A stretch of DNA of 43,665 nt from Frankia torreyi (GTDB taxonomy: Bacteria > Actinomycetota > Actinomycetes > Frankiales > Frankiaceae). Positions 1-7,844 of the stretch are shown piece after piece. The DNA lies in contig NZ_JYFN01000026.1 in assembly GCF_000948395.1 (NCBI RefSeq), positions 25,175 to 68,839 on the forward strand, given 5' to 3'. The stretch's first letter is position 1, and each line of letters begins with the position of its first letter. Below the pieces are notes generated by a model. The model ran no database searches and was not told where the DNA came from. It saw only the letters and a list, made by a program, of their open reading frames with translations. The translations under genes were made by a program, and so were the position numbers.

Positions 1-1356
1 CCCGCCGGTGGGGAACCCTCGGCGAGCGGGCCTGACCGGCGGCCCGCGACGCAAGGCGGACTGCTCCGGCCCGATCCCCGGCCCGACCCCCGGCCAGAGC
101 TACCGGGGCCCGTGGCGTGGTGTCTCCATAGCCTGACAGATGGGTTCGATGTTCCTGGCTTCGGTTTCCCGACCGTCCGGAGGGTCCAAGCCGGAAGCGG
201 CCGGACGGCGGCCCACTGTAGTGGTCCCACCGTGGGTTGTGGCCGTGCGTGCGCTACCCGTGACTTTTCGGTCCCACCTGCCGGCGGGAAAGTCGGCAGA
301 TCATGAGGTGTGGTTGGGCAAGCGTGGCAGCGCCTGATCCACAACCGCCTCGGTTGGCCGCGATCCGGCAATGATCTATAGCACCCGGAGATCCTTTCAA
401 TCCGGTCGCGCGGGAATCACGGCGCCGCCGGGCGGCATTCGTCACCGGGCGCGACGAGATGTTGCCGGCCGTGCCCTGTCCCGCATTCCCGGCATTGATG
501 TGCCGGCCGGCCCCGGCCGATGCCGTCGGTCGGTGGTTGTCGCGCCGGGCCCCGGTCGGGGGCGGGCACTGGACGCGTGAGGAAAGGACGCCGGAATCGT
601 CCCGGCAAGGTCGCGCAAAGATATGACGTCTTGCTCGAAAGAATGTCGGCCTGCCGCTCACTGATTCGCCGGCGGGTGGGGCTTTATCGGCCCTGCCGGC
701 CGCCAACGGGACGGCTGGTTCGCCACGGCCTCGGCGGTTGCGGGGATGCGTCGCTCAGGTGTCTGGCATTCCCGCCGCCGGCACTGCCACCGCCTCGCCG
801 CCGCCGCTGCGTCCTCGGGGCGCCTGGGGCCGCGGCCGGCCCGTCCGGCTCGTGGCGGCGTCGGGAGCGCGGCCGGAGGGCCGCTGGTGAATGGCCATCC
901 CCGGCAGGCCGGGGATGGCCGATGAGAGGGCTGATTCGACGTCGGGCGCCGCGCCCGGCCAGATCCGGTCGTCTGCGCGCGCGACGCGCGGTGGTCCGGG
1001 GGGCGGCCCGGGACGGGCGGCCGGCGCGAGGTGCCGCCGGGCGGATCCCGGGCGGCGGGGCGAACCGGAGTCGGGCGTGTCGCGGGGCCTGGGTGTGGCA
1101 CCGAAGGCCTCGTGCCCACGGTCACCCCTGCTCTCTCGTCGGAAAGCCGGGGCGCGGCCGAAAGAAACCGATCAAATCGATGACCGGTTGTCATCGGCGG
1201 CTTGATTTGCCGAATTTTTCGGCTGCTCGAACTCGCCATTTGGATGCCCCAGTGTGGCCCTTTCGTGGCCGCGTCGCCATCTTTTTGCTTGGAAGCAGTC
1301 GGGCGATGTTTGATGTTTCTGTCACACCACGACTACCCAACGGCGGTGATGGAGTC
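1..1356. other. Long stretch without a supportable gene
   Basis: Open frames exist on both strands, but their translations are Arg/Pro/Gly-rich shadows with no recognisable domain, no consistent codon bias and no convincing ribosome binding site. I found no tRNA fold. The only clear structure is a perfect inverted repeat at 893-920. The last 200 bases (about 1150-1350) are noticeably less GC-rich than the rest, as expected of a promoter region for the winged-helix gene that follows. A gene end reaching in from the left edge cannot be excluded. Confidence 0.5.
893..920. repeat. Perfect 13-bp-arm inverted repeat
   Basis: The arms at 893-905 (GGCCATCCCCGGC) and 908-920 (GCCGGGGATGGCC) are exact reverse complements around a 2-base centre (AG). 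As RNA or as a cruciform this would be a very stable hairpin. No T-run follows on either strand, so it is not a canonical Rho-independent terminator. It could be a factor-independent actinobacterial-type terminator, an operator or a REP-like element. Confidence 0.75.
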
Positions 1357-1557
1357 ATGTCCTCTTCATGTGACCGTGGTGGCCCTCCACGGGAGCCGCT
1401 TGACCCGGTGCGGAGTACGGTGCCTGAACAGACGTCGACCCGCTCTCGTCCCACCGAGCCCGTTCCGGTGGGGCTGATCCCCGGACAGCCGGCCGTGACC
1501 ACATCGGGTCCGGGCAGTCCGCCAGCATCGAGTGACCCAGCCGAGGGAAGGAGGCTT

Positions 1558-3078
1558 GTGCCGCCGGACACGATCCAGCTCACCATCCCCGGTGCTCTGG
1601 TTTCGGTTCAGGCGGTGCAGGAGCCGGGAACTCTGATCGCGGACCGCAGCGGATGGCAACGGGCCGTGTTACGCGCATCCATGCCCTCCGCGGCGAAACT
1701 CGTCGCGTGCACCCTGGCGTGCCACATCGCCGAGGCGCCGGAGTTCCTCCCCGCCGGTGCGGCCGTGAGCGGCCCCGGGCTGATCACCCTGCGGGAGGAG
1801 ACCGGCTACAGCCGGACCCACGTCCAGCGGCAGGTTTCCCTGCTGCGCCGGCAGGGTTGGCTGACCACCGTGGCGCGGCCGGCCGCCGGCCGGACAACCC
1901 GGTTCGCCCTGAGCATCCCCGACTCGATGGTCCGGGCCGGTCTCGTCCGCCTGGTCGAGCCGCCCGTCGAGTCGACCGACGAGACGCGCGCCGAGGCCGC
2001 CAGCACCCAGGAATCCTCGCGCGAGTCGGGCCGCCGCCGCGGGCGCCGTAGCCGTGCCGGCTCCCACCCGAAGGGCGCCGCGCGGCGCCGCACCCGCGAG
2101 CGCGAGATGGCAACCGTGGGCAGCGAGGCGCAGGACCGGGCCGGCGGCTTCGTCGTCGACCTCGTGCCCTCGCGCGATCGTGGCCCCGTCGTTCCCGAGG
2201 CCGCCCAGCGTCCCGAGCCCCATCAGCGTCCCGAGCCCCATCAGCGTCCCGAGGACTGGCACCGCGAGGACCATCCGTACCAGCCGACGGACGCGCCCAC
2301 CGCGCCCACCGCCACCGCCGTGACCGACCTGATCTCCGCCGAGCCCGCCGCTGCGGAGCCTACGGATCAGGCCACGGCGCACCAGGCGCCCGCCGCGCGG
2401 CCCCTGGTGGACGAAGCGACCGCGGACGAAATTCGGCGAGAGGCCGCGCACGAAGAGGCCGCGCACGTGCACGAAGAGGCCGCGGACGAGGAGGTGGCGG
2501 ACGAGGCCACGTCGGGCGAGGCCCCGGCGCCCACGGTTCCGCTGCCCCCGCCGCCGCCCGCGCCGATGACTCTCGCCGCGACCCAGGTGATCAACGTGCT
2601 GGCGAACGCGATGCGCCGCCCGACCTCCGACTTCCTGGAGATCTTCGGCAAGCTGCAGATCATCTTCGACGAGGACAACTGGGATCCGGTCACGCTGGCC
2701 CTGCACCTTGTCCACATCATCCAGACCGGGGTGCTGGTCGGGGACGGCGACGAGATCGACAATCTGTCCTGGCGCCTTGACCGGCTGCCGCGGGCCTCGA
2801 CCGACTGTGAGTGCCGCTCCTGCCGGGAGCGCCGGGCCGACCAGTTGAAGTCGCCGTCAGCCCCGTCCCCCAAGGGTCGGTTCAACCGCACGGGTGGGGC
2901 GGGTCGCGGCGTCGGCCGGCCGGCCGCGGCCGAGCCGAAACGCTCCGCGGCCGCGAAGACCGAGGCACCGCCGGTGGAGATCCCGCGGCCTCCCCTTGAG
3001 GCGATCGAGCGAGCCGCCCAGGCGGCGCGGGAGGCCCGGCTGCGGGAACGGCAGCAGGCGGCGGACGGCGCGGCCTGA
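1558..3078 (+). CDS. Winged-helix-like protein of unknown function
   Basis: I do not recognise a named family. From the GTG at 1558 the product is 506 residues. Residues 20-120 look like a winged-helix DNA-binding domain: a helical segment, a helix-turn-helix-like stretch (EETGYSRTHVQRQVSLLRR) and a short wing. A long Ala/Glu/Arg/Pro-rich, probably disordered linker with short repeats follows. A second folded segment (about residues 335-420) ends in a Cys-x-Cys-x2-Cys motif (CECRSC). The start is uncertain. AAGGAGG at 1548-1554 is only 3 bases from GTG 1558, while an in-frame ATG at 1357 would add 67 residues. Third-position GC over 1381-1557 is about 70%, well below the gene body, which favours the shorter form. 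A transcriptional regulator or replication-associated DNA-binding protein is possible. Confidence 0.7.
   Translation: MPPDTIQLTIPGALVSVQAVQEPGTLIADRSGWQRAVLRASMPSAAKLVACTLACHIAEAPEFLPAGAAVSGPGLITLREETGYSRTHVQRQVSLLRRQGWLTTVARPAAGRTTRFALSIPDSMVRAGLVRLVEPPVESTDETRAEAASTQESSRESGRRRGRRSRAGSHPKGAARRRTREREMATVGSEAQDRAGGFVVDLVPSRDRGPVVPEAAQRPEPHQRPEPHQRPEDWHREDHPYQPTDAPTAPTATAVTDLISAEPAAAEPTDQATAHQAPAARPLVDEATADEIRREAAHEEAAHVHEEAADEEVADEATSGEAPAPTVPLPPPPPAPMTLAATQVINVLANAMRRPTSDFLEIFGKLQIIFDEDNWDPVTLALHLVHIIQTGVLVGDGDEIDNLSWRLDRLPRASTDCECRSCRERRADQLKSPSAPSPKGRFNRTGGAGRGVGRPAAAEPKRSAAAKTEAPPVEIPRPPLEAIERAAQAAREARLRERQQAADGAA
2206..2254 (+). repeat. 18-bp coding tandem repeat (about 2.7 copies)
   Basis: CAGCGTCCCGAGCCCCAT occurs at 2206-2223 and 2224-2241, with a partial third copy at 2242-2254. 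In frame it encodes a six-residue RPEPHQ-type unit in the disordered linker of the winged-helix protein. A second Glu/Ala-rich degenerate repeat (EEAAHEEAAH-like) follows at about 2450-2520. Confidence 0.85.
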
Positions 3079-3156
3079 CCGGATTCGGCGCGGTGTTGCG
3101 CGGGCCGGTCGGTGGGTCATCATGGGAGGCCGGCGTCGACGGCGGCAGGTGACAGC

Positions 3157-4893
3157 ATGGCGGAACGCGGATCCGGCGATGGTCTCGACGCGGATGTGAT
3201 CGTGGTCGGCAGCGGCTTCGGCGGCAGCGTCAGCGCGTTGCGCCTCGCGGAGAAGGGCTACCGGGTCCTCGTCATCGAGGCGGGTCGCCGGTTCAGCCCG
3301 CGGACGCTGCCGCGTAACAACTGGCACATCCGCCGGTTCCTGTGGCTGCCGCGGCTGGGGTGCCACGGCATCCAGAAGATCACCTGGCTGGGTCGGGTCA
3401 TCGTGCTGTCCGGGACGGCGGTCGGCGGCGGATCGGTCGTCTACGCGAACACCCTGTACCGGCCGCTCGACGCCTTCTACACCGACCCGCAGTGGCGCGG
3501 CATCACGGACTGGCGCGCCGAGCTGGCCCCGTTCTTCGAGCAGGCCGAGCGGATGCTCGGGGTGACCGCGAACCCGACGACGACCTACGCCGACGAGGTG
3601 TTCCACGCGGTCGCGGACGAGATGGGCGTCGGTCCGAGCTTCGCGCCGGCACGGGTCGGGGTCTTCTTCGGCCGCGGCGGCCGGCAGGAGCCGGGAGTCC
3701 GGGTACCCGACCCCTACTTCGGCGGGGTCGGGCCCGGCCGCACGGGCTGCATCGAATGCGGCGAGTGCATGACCGGCTGCCGCCGCGGCGCGAAGAACAC
3801 GCTGGACCGCAACTACCTGTTCCTCGCCGAGCGGGCCGGCGCGCGGGTCCTGCCCGACACCACGGTCACGGCCATCCGCCCGCGGTCCGACGGCGGGTAC
3901 GAGGTCGACACGGTCCGGACGCCGGGGGTGCCCCGGCGCGGGCGGCGGACGCTGACCGCGGGGCAGGTCGTGCTCGCCGCCGGCACCCTGGGGACCCAGC
4001 GTCTGCTGCTCTCGGCGCGTGAGCGCGGCGACCTGCCCGCCCTGTCGCCCCGGCTCGGCGAGCTCACCCGGACGAACTCCGAGTCGATCCTCGGCGCGAC
4101 GCGGTTCCGCCCGGACCGCCGGGTCGCCCGCGGAGTGGCGATCACGTCGTCGTTCTACCCGGACGCGCAGACCCACGTCGAACCGGTCCGCTACGGCCGG
4201 GGCAGCAACCTGATGGCCCTGATCAGCGCGGCGATGACGGATGGCGGGGGTCGGGTGCCGCGCTGGCTGAAGTACCTGCGGGAGCTGCTGGTCCGCCCGC
4301 ACCACGCGGTGGCCATGGGGCTGCCCTGGCGCTGGTCCGAGCGGACCATGATCGCTTTGGTGATGCAGTCGCGCGACAACTCGCTGACCGTGTCCCTGCG
4401 GCGCGGCCCGTTCGGCCTACGTTGGCTGACGAGCCGGCAGGGCCACGGAGATCCGAACCCGTCGTGGATCCCGGCGGGCAACGACGCCGTCCGCCGGATC
4501 GCGGCCCGGATCGGCGGCTACCCCGGCGGCTCCGTCGGCGAGATCGCCGATATCCCGATGACCGCGCACATCCTCGGCGGCGCGCCGATCGGCGCGGACC
4601 CGTCCAGCGGGGTGATCGATCCCTACCAGCGGGTCTTCGGGCACGAGGGCCTGCACGTGGTCGACGGCGCGGCGATCTCGGCGAATCTCGGGGCGAACCC
4701 GTCGCTGACGATCACCGCGCAGGCCGAACGGGCCATGTCATTCTGGCCGAACAAGGGGGAAGCGGACCCCCGTCCGACGCTGGGCCAGCCCTACCGGCGG
4801 GTCGATCCCCGCCCGCCGGCCCGCCCGGCCGTGCCGGTGAACGCCCCGGGCGCGTACCGCATCGGCGATCCGGTCGCCGCGCCGCGCCGTTGA
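3157..4893 (+). CDS. GMC-family FAD oxidoreductase, cholesterol-oxidase (ChoD) like
   Basis: The 578-residue protein has an N-terminal Rossmann FAD motif (VVGSGFGGSV, about residues 16-25) and the GMC-type GTAVGGGSVVYAN segment. Its C-terminal flavin/substrate portion reads HILGGAPIG, then HVVDGAAISANLGANPSLT, as in GMC oxidoreductases. Family members oxidise alcohols or sterols with FAD. The closest type I recognise is mycobacterial ChoD, whose substrate is debated. It carries a four-cysteine cluster, C198-x2-C201-x2-C204-x3-C208 (CIECGECMTGC), followed by RRGAKNT. No signal peptide is visible, so it is probably cytoplasmic. ATG 3157 was chosen because the Rossmann fold begins about 13 residues later and GGCAGGTG precedes it. 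It follows the winged-helix gene by 78 bp on the same strand and could share its transcript. Confidence 0.85.
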   Translation: MAERGSGDGLDADVIVVGSGFGGSVSALRLAEKGYRVLVIEAGRRFSPRTLPRNNWHIRRFLWLPRLGCHGIQKITWLGRVIVLSGTAVGGGSVVYANTLYRPLDAFYTDPQWRGITDWRAELAPFFEQAERMLGVTANPTTTYADEVFHAVADEMGVGPSFAPARVGVFFGRGGRQEPGVRVPDPYFGGVGPGRTGCIECGECMTGCRRGAKNTLDRNYLFLAERAGARVLPDTTVTAIRPRSDGGYEVDTVRTPGVPRRGRRTLTAGQVVLAAGTLGTQRLLLSARERGDLPALSPRLGELTRTNSESILGATRFRPDRRVARGVAITSSFYPDAQTHVEPVRYGRGSNLMALISAAMTDGGGRVPRWLKYLRELLVRPHHAVAMGLPWRWSERTMIALVMQSRDNSLTVSLRRGPFGLRWLTSRQGHGDPNPSWIPAGNDAVRRIAARIGGYPGGSVGEIADIPMTAHILGGAPIGADPSSGVIDPYQRVFGHEGLHVVDGAAISANLGANPSLTITAQAERAMSFWPNKGEADPRPTLGQPYRRVDPRPPARPAVPVNAPGAYRIGDPVAAPRR

Positions 4894-5037
4894 CCGGTCG
4901 CCGGCTCGCCCGCGCCCGCCCCGGGCGGCCGGCCGGACGGACACACGGCCGGGCCGGTGACCAGGGGCGGACGCCGGCGGCGGAACCGGCGCGTGGCGGA
5001 CTCGAACCCCGCCGGCCGGATGCCGCCGCCGCGTGCC

Positions 5038-5811
5038 TCAGCGGGGCCGGCTGGGCTCGCCGAACGTCGTGTCCACGCCCGGCATCTCCTCGAGGCTGTT
5101 CGTCGAGCTCGCCAGGCGGTCGTCGAAGGGGGCGCGGCCGCTCGCCCGATCGGTGGCCGCGACCGAGCCGGTCGTGCCGCCGATCGGCGCCGGCTCCGCG
5201 GTGACCGTCGGGTTGTCCTGCTGGGCCAGGTAACGGCGCACCGCGACGGCGCCCGCCGCACCGGCTCCGGCCAGGACGAGCGTCAGCAGGCCGCGGCGGC
5301 GCCGGCGGTGCACCCGGGCGAGCTTGCCCTCGGCCTTGGCCAGCCGCTTCTCCAGGATTTCCTGGGCCTTGTCGGCCTGGACGCGGGCCTTCGCCTCGTT
5401 GGCCACGGCCTTGCGTGAACGCTGCCGCTCCGAGCGCAGCTCGGCGGCGGCGCGGGCCCGCTCGGCGGACAGCTCGGCCTGGGAGCGGGCCTTCTCGATC
5501 CGCCGGCCGGCCCGCCCGGAGACGGCGACGGCCTTCCCCGCGGCCTTGCCGGCAGCCTTGCTCGCGACGCGCGGGACGGCCGTCCCGCCGCGGGTCGCGG
5601 AGCCGGAGACGTCGGAGATCCGGTGGGCCACGGTCACCCCGGCCTCCCGGGTGGCCGACGCGGCGGTGCCGGCGGTCTCCCCGGCGATGCTCGCCGCGCG
5701 GTGGGCGACCGTACCGGCCCGGTCGGCGGCGTGCTTCGCCGCGTCGGAGAGCCCGCTGACCGGCGCGGTTTCGGTGACGTGCGAAATACGGTCCTTGATG
5801 GTGGTGCTCAT
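5038..5811 (-). CDS. Ala/Arg-rich helical protein with one C-terminal membrane segment
   Basis: The 257-residue product starts at ATG 5811, with GGGAAGGA 5-6 bases upstream. Residues about 15-165 are Ala/Arg/Glu/Lys-rich and strongly helical, with heptad-like spacing (for example AKAGKAAGKAV and QAELSAERARAAAELR). This is apolipoprotein- or YtxH-like in character and probably a coiled coil. A basic RRRRR stretch precedes a single hydrophobic segment (GLLTLVLAGAGAAGAVAV), and a roughly 55-residue hydrophilic tail ends the protein. The arrangement suggests a membrane-tethered cytoplasmic coiled coil. It is divergent from ppiA and convergent with the GMC gene. No function can be assigned from sequence. 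Confidence 0.75.
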   Translation of the reverse strand: MSTTIKDRISHVTETAPVSGLSDAAKHAADRAGTVAHRAASIAGETAGTAASATREAGVTVAHRISDVSGSATRGGTAVPRVASKAAGKAAGKAVAVSGRAGRRIEKARSQAELSAERARAAAELRSERQRSRKAVANEAKARVQADKAQEILEKRLAKAEGKLARVHRRRRRGLLTLVLAGAGAAGAVAVRRYLAQQDNPTVTAEPAPIGGTTGSVAATDRASGRAPFDDRLASSTNSLEEMPGVDTTFGEPSRPR

Positions 5812-5924
5812 GGCGTCCTTCCCTGGAGCCGAGATCGTGGCGGGGGGTCGCGGGCGGTCAAGATCTGTGCAGTGTGCCGTACCCCGTTGGCGGCCCTCTC
5901 CAACGCGCCGGCCCCCCGCAGGCG

Positions 5925-5946
5925 TGTCACGCCGACCTGCGTGACA
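5925..5946. promoter_or_regulatory. 8-bp-arm palindrome in the divergent ppiA promoter region
   Basis: TGTCACGC at 5925-5932 and GCGTGACA at 5939-5946 are exact inverted repeats with a 6-base spacer, a spacing typical of a dimeric regulator site. A second overlapping palindrome, GGCGTG-T-CACGCC, covers 5921-5933 or so. Another GTCACGC half-site lies near 5969. The 280-bp region separates the helical membrane protein (minus) from ppiA (plus), and a TACGAT -10-like hexamer lies near 6024. The regulator is unknown. Confidence 0.5.
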
Positions 5947-6091
5947 TGCCTGGGCTGTGCAGAGGCCCGTCACGCGGTGCATGCCGATGCGGGCGGTGCG
6001 GAACGTCGGCTGCGCCCGGCGCATACGATCGGGTCCGGCTCGGGCGCCGTCTGACCGGACATCGACCCAGACCTGAAGAGAAGAGAGGCTC

Positions 6092-6619
6092 ATGGCCGAG
6101 GAGCTGTACGCGACGCTGCGGACGACTCAGGGGGATATCGAGATCCGTCTGTTCCCCGATCACGCTCCCAAGACCGTCCGCAACTTCGTCGGGCTGGCGA
6201 CCGGGACGCAGGACTGGACGGACCCGGCGAGCGGCGCCAAGAAGACCGGAACCCCGCTGTACAGCGGCACGATCTTCCACCGGGTCATCCCGAACTTCAT
6301 GATCCAGGGCGGGGACCCGCTGGGCTCCGGCCGCGGGGGCCCGGGCTACCAGTTCGCCGACGAGTTCCACCCCGACCTGACGTTCAGCAAGCCCTACCTG
6401 CTCGCGATGGCGAACGCCGGGCCAGGCACGAACGGCTCGCAGTTCTTCGTCACCGTCGCGCCCACCGACTGGCTCAACCGCAAGCACACGATCTTCGGTG
6501 AGGTCACCCGGGGCACCGACGTCGTCGACGCGATCGCCAAGGCGCCGACCGCCGCGCAGGACCGCCCGAAGTCCGACATCGTGATCCAGGAGATCGTCAT
6601 CGACCGTCGGCCGGCCTGA
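6092..6619 (+). CDS. ppiA: Cyclophilin-type peptidyl-prolyl cis-trans isomerase
   Basis: This 175-residue protein catalyses cis-trans isomerisation of prolyl peptide bonds in protein folding. The cyclophilin core is complete and ungapped. It includes FHRVIPNFMIQGGDP (about 69-84), which contains the catalytic Arg and the F-x-x-Q-x-G signature, then MANAGPGTNGSQFFVT (about 110-125), and HTIFGEVTRG near residue 135. No signal peptide is seen, so it is cytoplasmic. The start is ATG 6092 behind AGAGAGG. The gene sits at the position of Rv0009 (ppiA) in the conserved actinobacterial cluster that continues with the PH-domain protein and crgA. Confidence 0.95.
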   Translation: MAEELYATLRTTQGDIEIRLFPDHAPKTVRNFVGLATGTQDWTDPASGAKKTGTPLYSGTIFHRVIPNFMIQGGDPLGSGRGGPGYQFADEFHPDLTFSKPYLLAMANAGPGTNGSQFFVTVAPTDWLNRKHTIFGEVTRGTDVVDAIAKAPTAAQDRPKSDIVIQEIVIDRRPA

Positions 6620-6656
6620 CCGGTCCGGCCGGGCCCGACTCCGGGGGAGTACGACC

Positions 6657-6746
6657 ATGAGAACACCGGACGTGCCGCCGGCCGGCCGGTCGTGCGCGGG
6701 GGCGCGGCGGGTGCGATCCAGCCGCACTCATGGGGTCGGGCGATGA
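6657..6746 (+). CDS. 29-residue leader ORF overlapping the rhomboid start
   Basis: ATG 6657 follows a strong GGGGGAG with an 8-base spacer. The frame runs 29 sense codons and stops at TGA 6744-6746. This TGA overlaps the ATG (6743-6745) of the rhomboid gene as ATGA, the same geometry used for translational coupling. The rhomboid ATG itself has only a weak GGGG-type site upstream. The peptide (MRTPDVPPAGRS...) resembles nothing I know and is Arg/Gly-rich. It is probably a coupling or regulatory leader, or it may be untranslated. Confidence 0.45.
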   Translation: MRTPDVPPAGRSCAGARRVRSSRTHGVGR

Positions 6747-7810
6747 CCCAGCCGCCGCCGGAGCCGGGCGGACCCGCGGGCGACGCGGGCTCCGGCCCGG
6801 CCGGGGCGGGCTGGCGGCCCGCCATCGGCCCGCCGGCCGGCCACCCGGGCTGGATCCCGCCACCCGGCGCGCCCGCACCGGGTCCCTCGCCCGCACCGGG
6901 TCCCTCGCCCGCACCGGGTCCCTCGCCCGCACCGGGTCCCTCGCCCGCGCAAGGTCCGCAGGGGTCGTCGATTCCGCACTGCTACCGCCATCCGGATCGG
7001 GAGACCTACGTCTCCTGCCAGCGCTGCGGCCGGCCGATCTGCCCCGACTGCATGCGGCCGGCGGCGGTCGGGTTCCACTGCCCGGAGGAGGGACGTCCGG
7101 AGGGCGGGCGGATCGCCCCGCGCGAGCGCGAGCCGCGTACGACCCTCGGCGGCCGGGCGCAGCTCGCCCGGCAGGGGCTGGTCACCCAGATCCTCATCGG
7201 GCTGTGCGTGGTCGCGTACATCCTTCAGGGGGCGCCGGGGCTCGCCGGCGGCGACACCAGCAACCGGTTCACCGACGACTTCGCGATGATCGGCTTCCGG
7301 ATCGCGGCGGACGACCAGTACTACCGGTTGCTCACCGCGGCCTTCCTGCACGCGGGCGTGCTGCACATCCTGTTCAACATGTACGCGCTGTACCTGCTGG
7401 GCTTCCAGCTCGAGGCGATCCTCGGCCGGGTCCGCTACCTGGGCCTGTTCGTGGCCGGCGCGGTCGGCGGGAACACACTGAGTTACCTGCTCGGCGGACT
7501 GTCCACGGCCTCGGTCGGCGCGTCCACCGCGATCTTCGCCTTCTTCGCGGCCTACTACGTCATCGCCCGTCGGCTGCGGGTCGATTCGCGGCAGATCCTC
7601 ATCGTGCTCGGGATCAACCTGCTGATCACCTTCTCGTTCAGCAGTATCGACAAGTGGGGCCACCTCGGCGGGCTCGCGGCCGGTGTGATCGTCGGCCTGA
7701 TCTACGCCTACGTACCCCCGCGGCGGGCGTGGGTGCAGGCGGGCGGCGTCGTCGGGATGATCGCGCTGCTGTTTGTCGCGGCGGCCGTCAAGTCCTCGAC
7801 GCTGATCTAG
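6743..7810 (+). CDS. Rhomboid-family intramembrane serine protease with N-terminal zinc finger
   Basis: The 355-residue protein starts with a Pro/Gly-rich segment (residues 1-75) that contains an 18-bp tandem repeat. A B-box-like zinc-binding module follows (HCYRHP, SCQRC, ICPDC, FHC; about residues 78-115), and then six or so membrane segments. Catalytic features are the HAGVLHILFN loop and helix, Ser261 in the helix-4 motif, and His307 in KWGHLGG. The Ser motif reads GAST rather than the usual GASG, and the following residues have lost the usual glycines (AIFAFFAAY). Rhomboids cleave transmembrane helices in the bilayer. The Ser-His pair looks intact, but the altered motif leaves activity open. 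GTG 6692 is an alternative start. The gene is 123 bp downstream of ppiA and overlaps a leader ORF. Confidence 0.88.
   Translation: MTQPPPEPGGPAGDAGSGPAGAGWRPAIGPPAGHPGWIPPPGAPAPGPSPAPGPSPAPGPSPAPGPSPAQGPQGSSIPHCYRHPDRETYVSCQRCGRPICPDCMRPAAVGFHCPEEGRPEGGRIAPREREPRTTLGGRAQLARQGLVTQILIGLCVVAYILQGAPGLAGGDTSNRFTDDFAMIGFRIAADDQYYRLLTAAFLHAGVLHILFNMYALYLLGFQLEAILGRVRYLGLFVAGAVGGNTLSYLLGGLSTASVGASTAIFAFFAAYYVIARRLRVDSRQILIVLGINLLITFSFSSIDKWGHLGGLAAGVIVGLIYAYVPPRRAWVQAGGVVGMIALLFVAAAVKSSTLI
6875..6946 (+). repeat. Four exact 18-bp tandem repeats in the rhomboid gene
   Basis: GCACCGGGTCCCTCGCCC is repeated four times without change (6875-6892, 6893-6910, 6911-6928, 6929-6946), and a degraded fifth copy follows. 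It encodes repeated APGPSP in the disordered N-terminal arm. Exact identity suggests recent slippage expansion, so the copy number may vary between strains. Confidence 0.95.
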
Positions 7811-7844
7811 CCCGCCTCGGCCAGCCCGCCTCGGCCGTGGCTGG

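Noticed and set aside
254-706. A 150-residue minus-strand frame in the leftmost region
   Set aside because: It has no ribosome binding site, no domain and shadow-like composition, so the left 1.35 kb is left unassigned.
2857-4305. A 482-residue minus-strand open frame
   Set aside because: It is antisense to the winged-helix and GMC genes with shadow composition. The plus-strand GMC gene has clear FAD motifs.
4995-5013. Sequence resembling a tRNA T-arm (GGCGG...TCGAAC...CCGCC)
   Set aside because: The stem only pairs with a 9-base loop, and no acceptor, D or anticodon arm can be built on either side. It is at most a small hairpin after the minus-strand gene.
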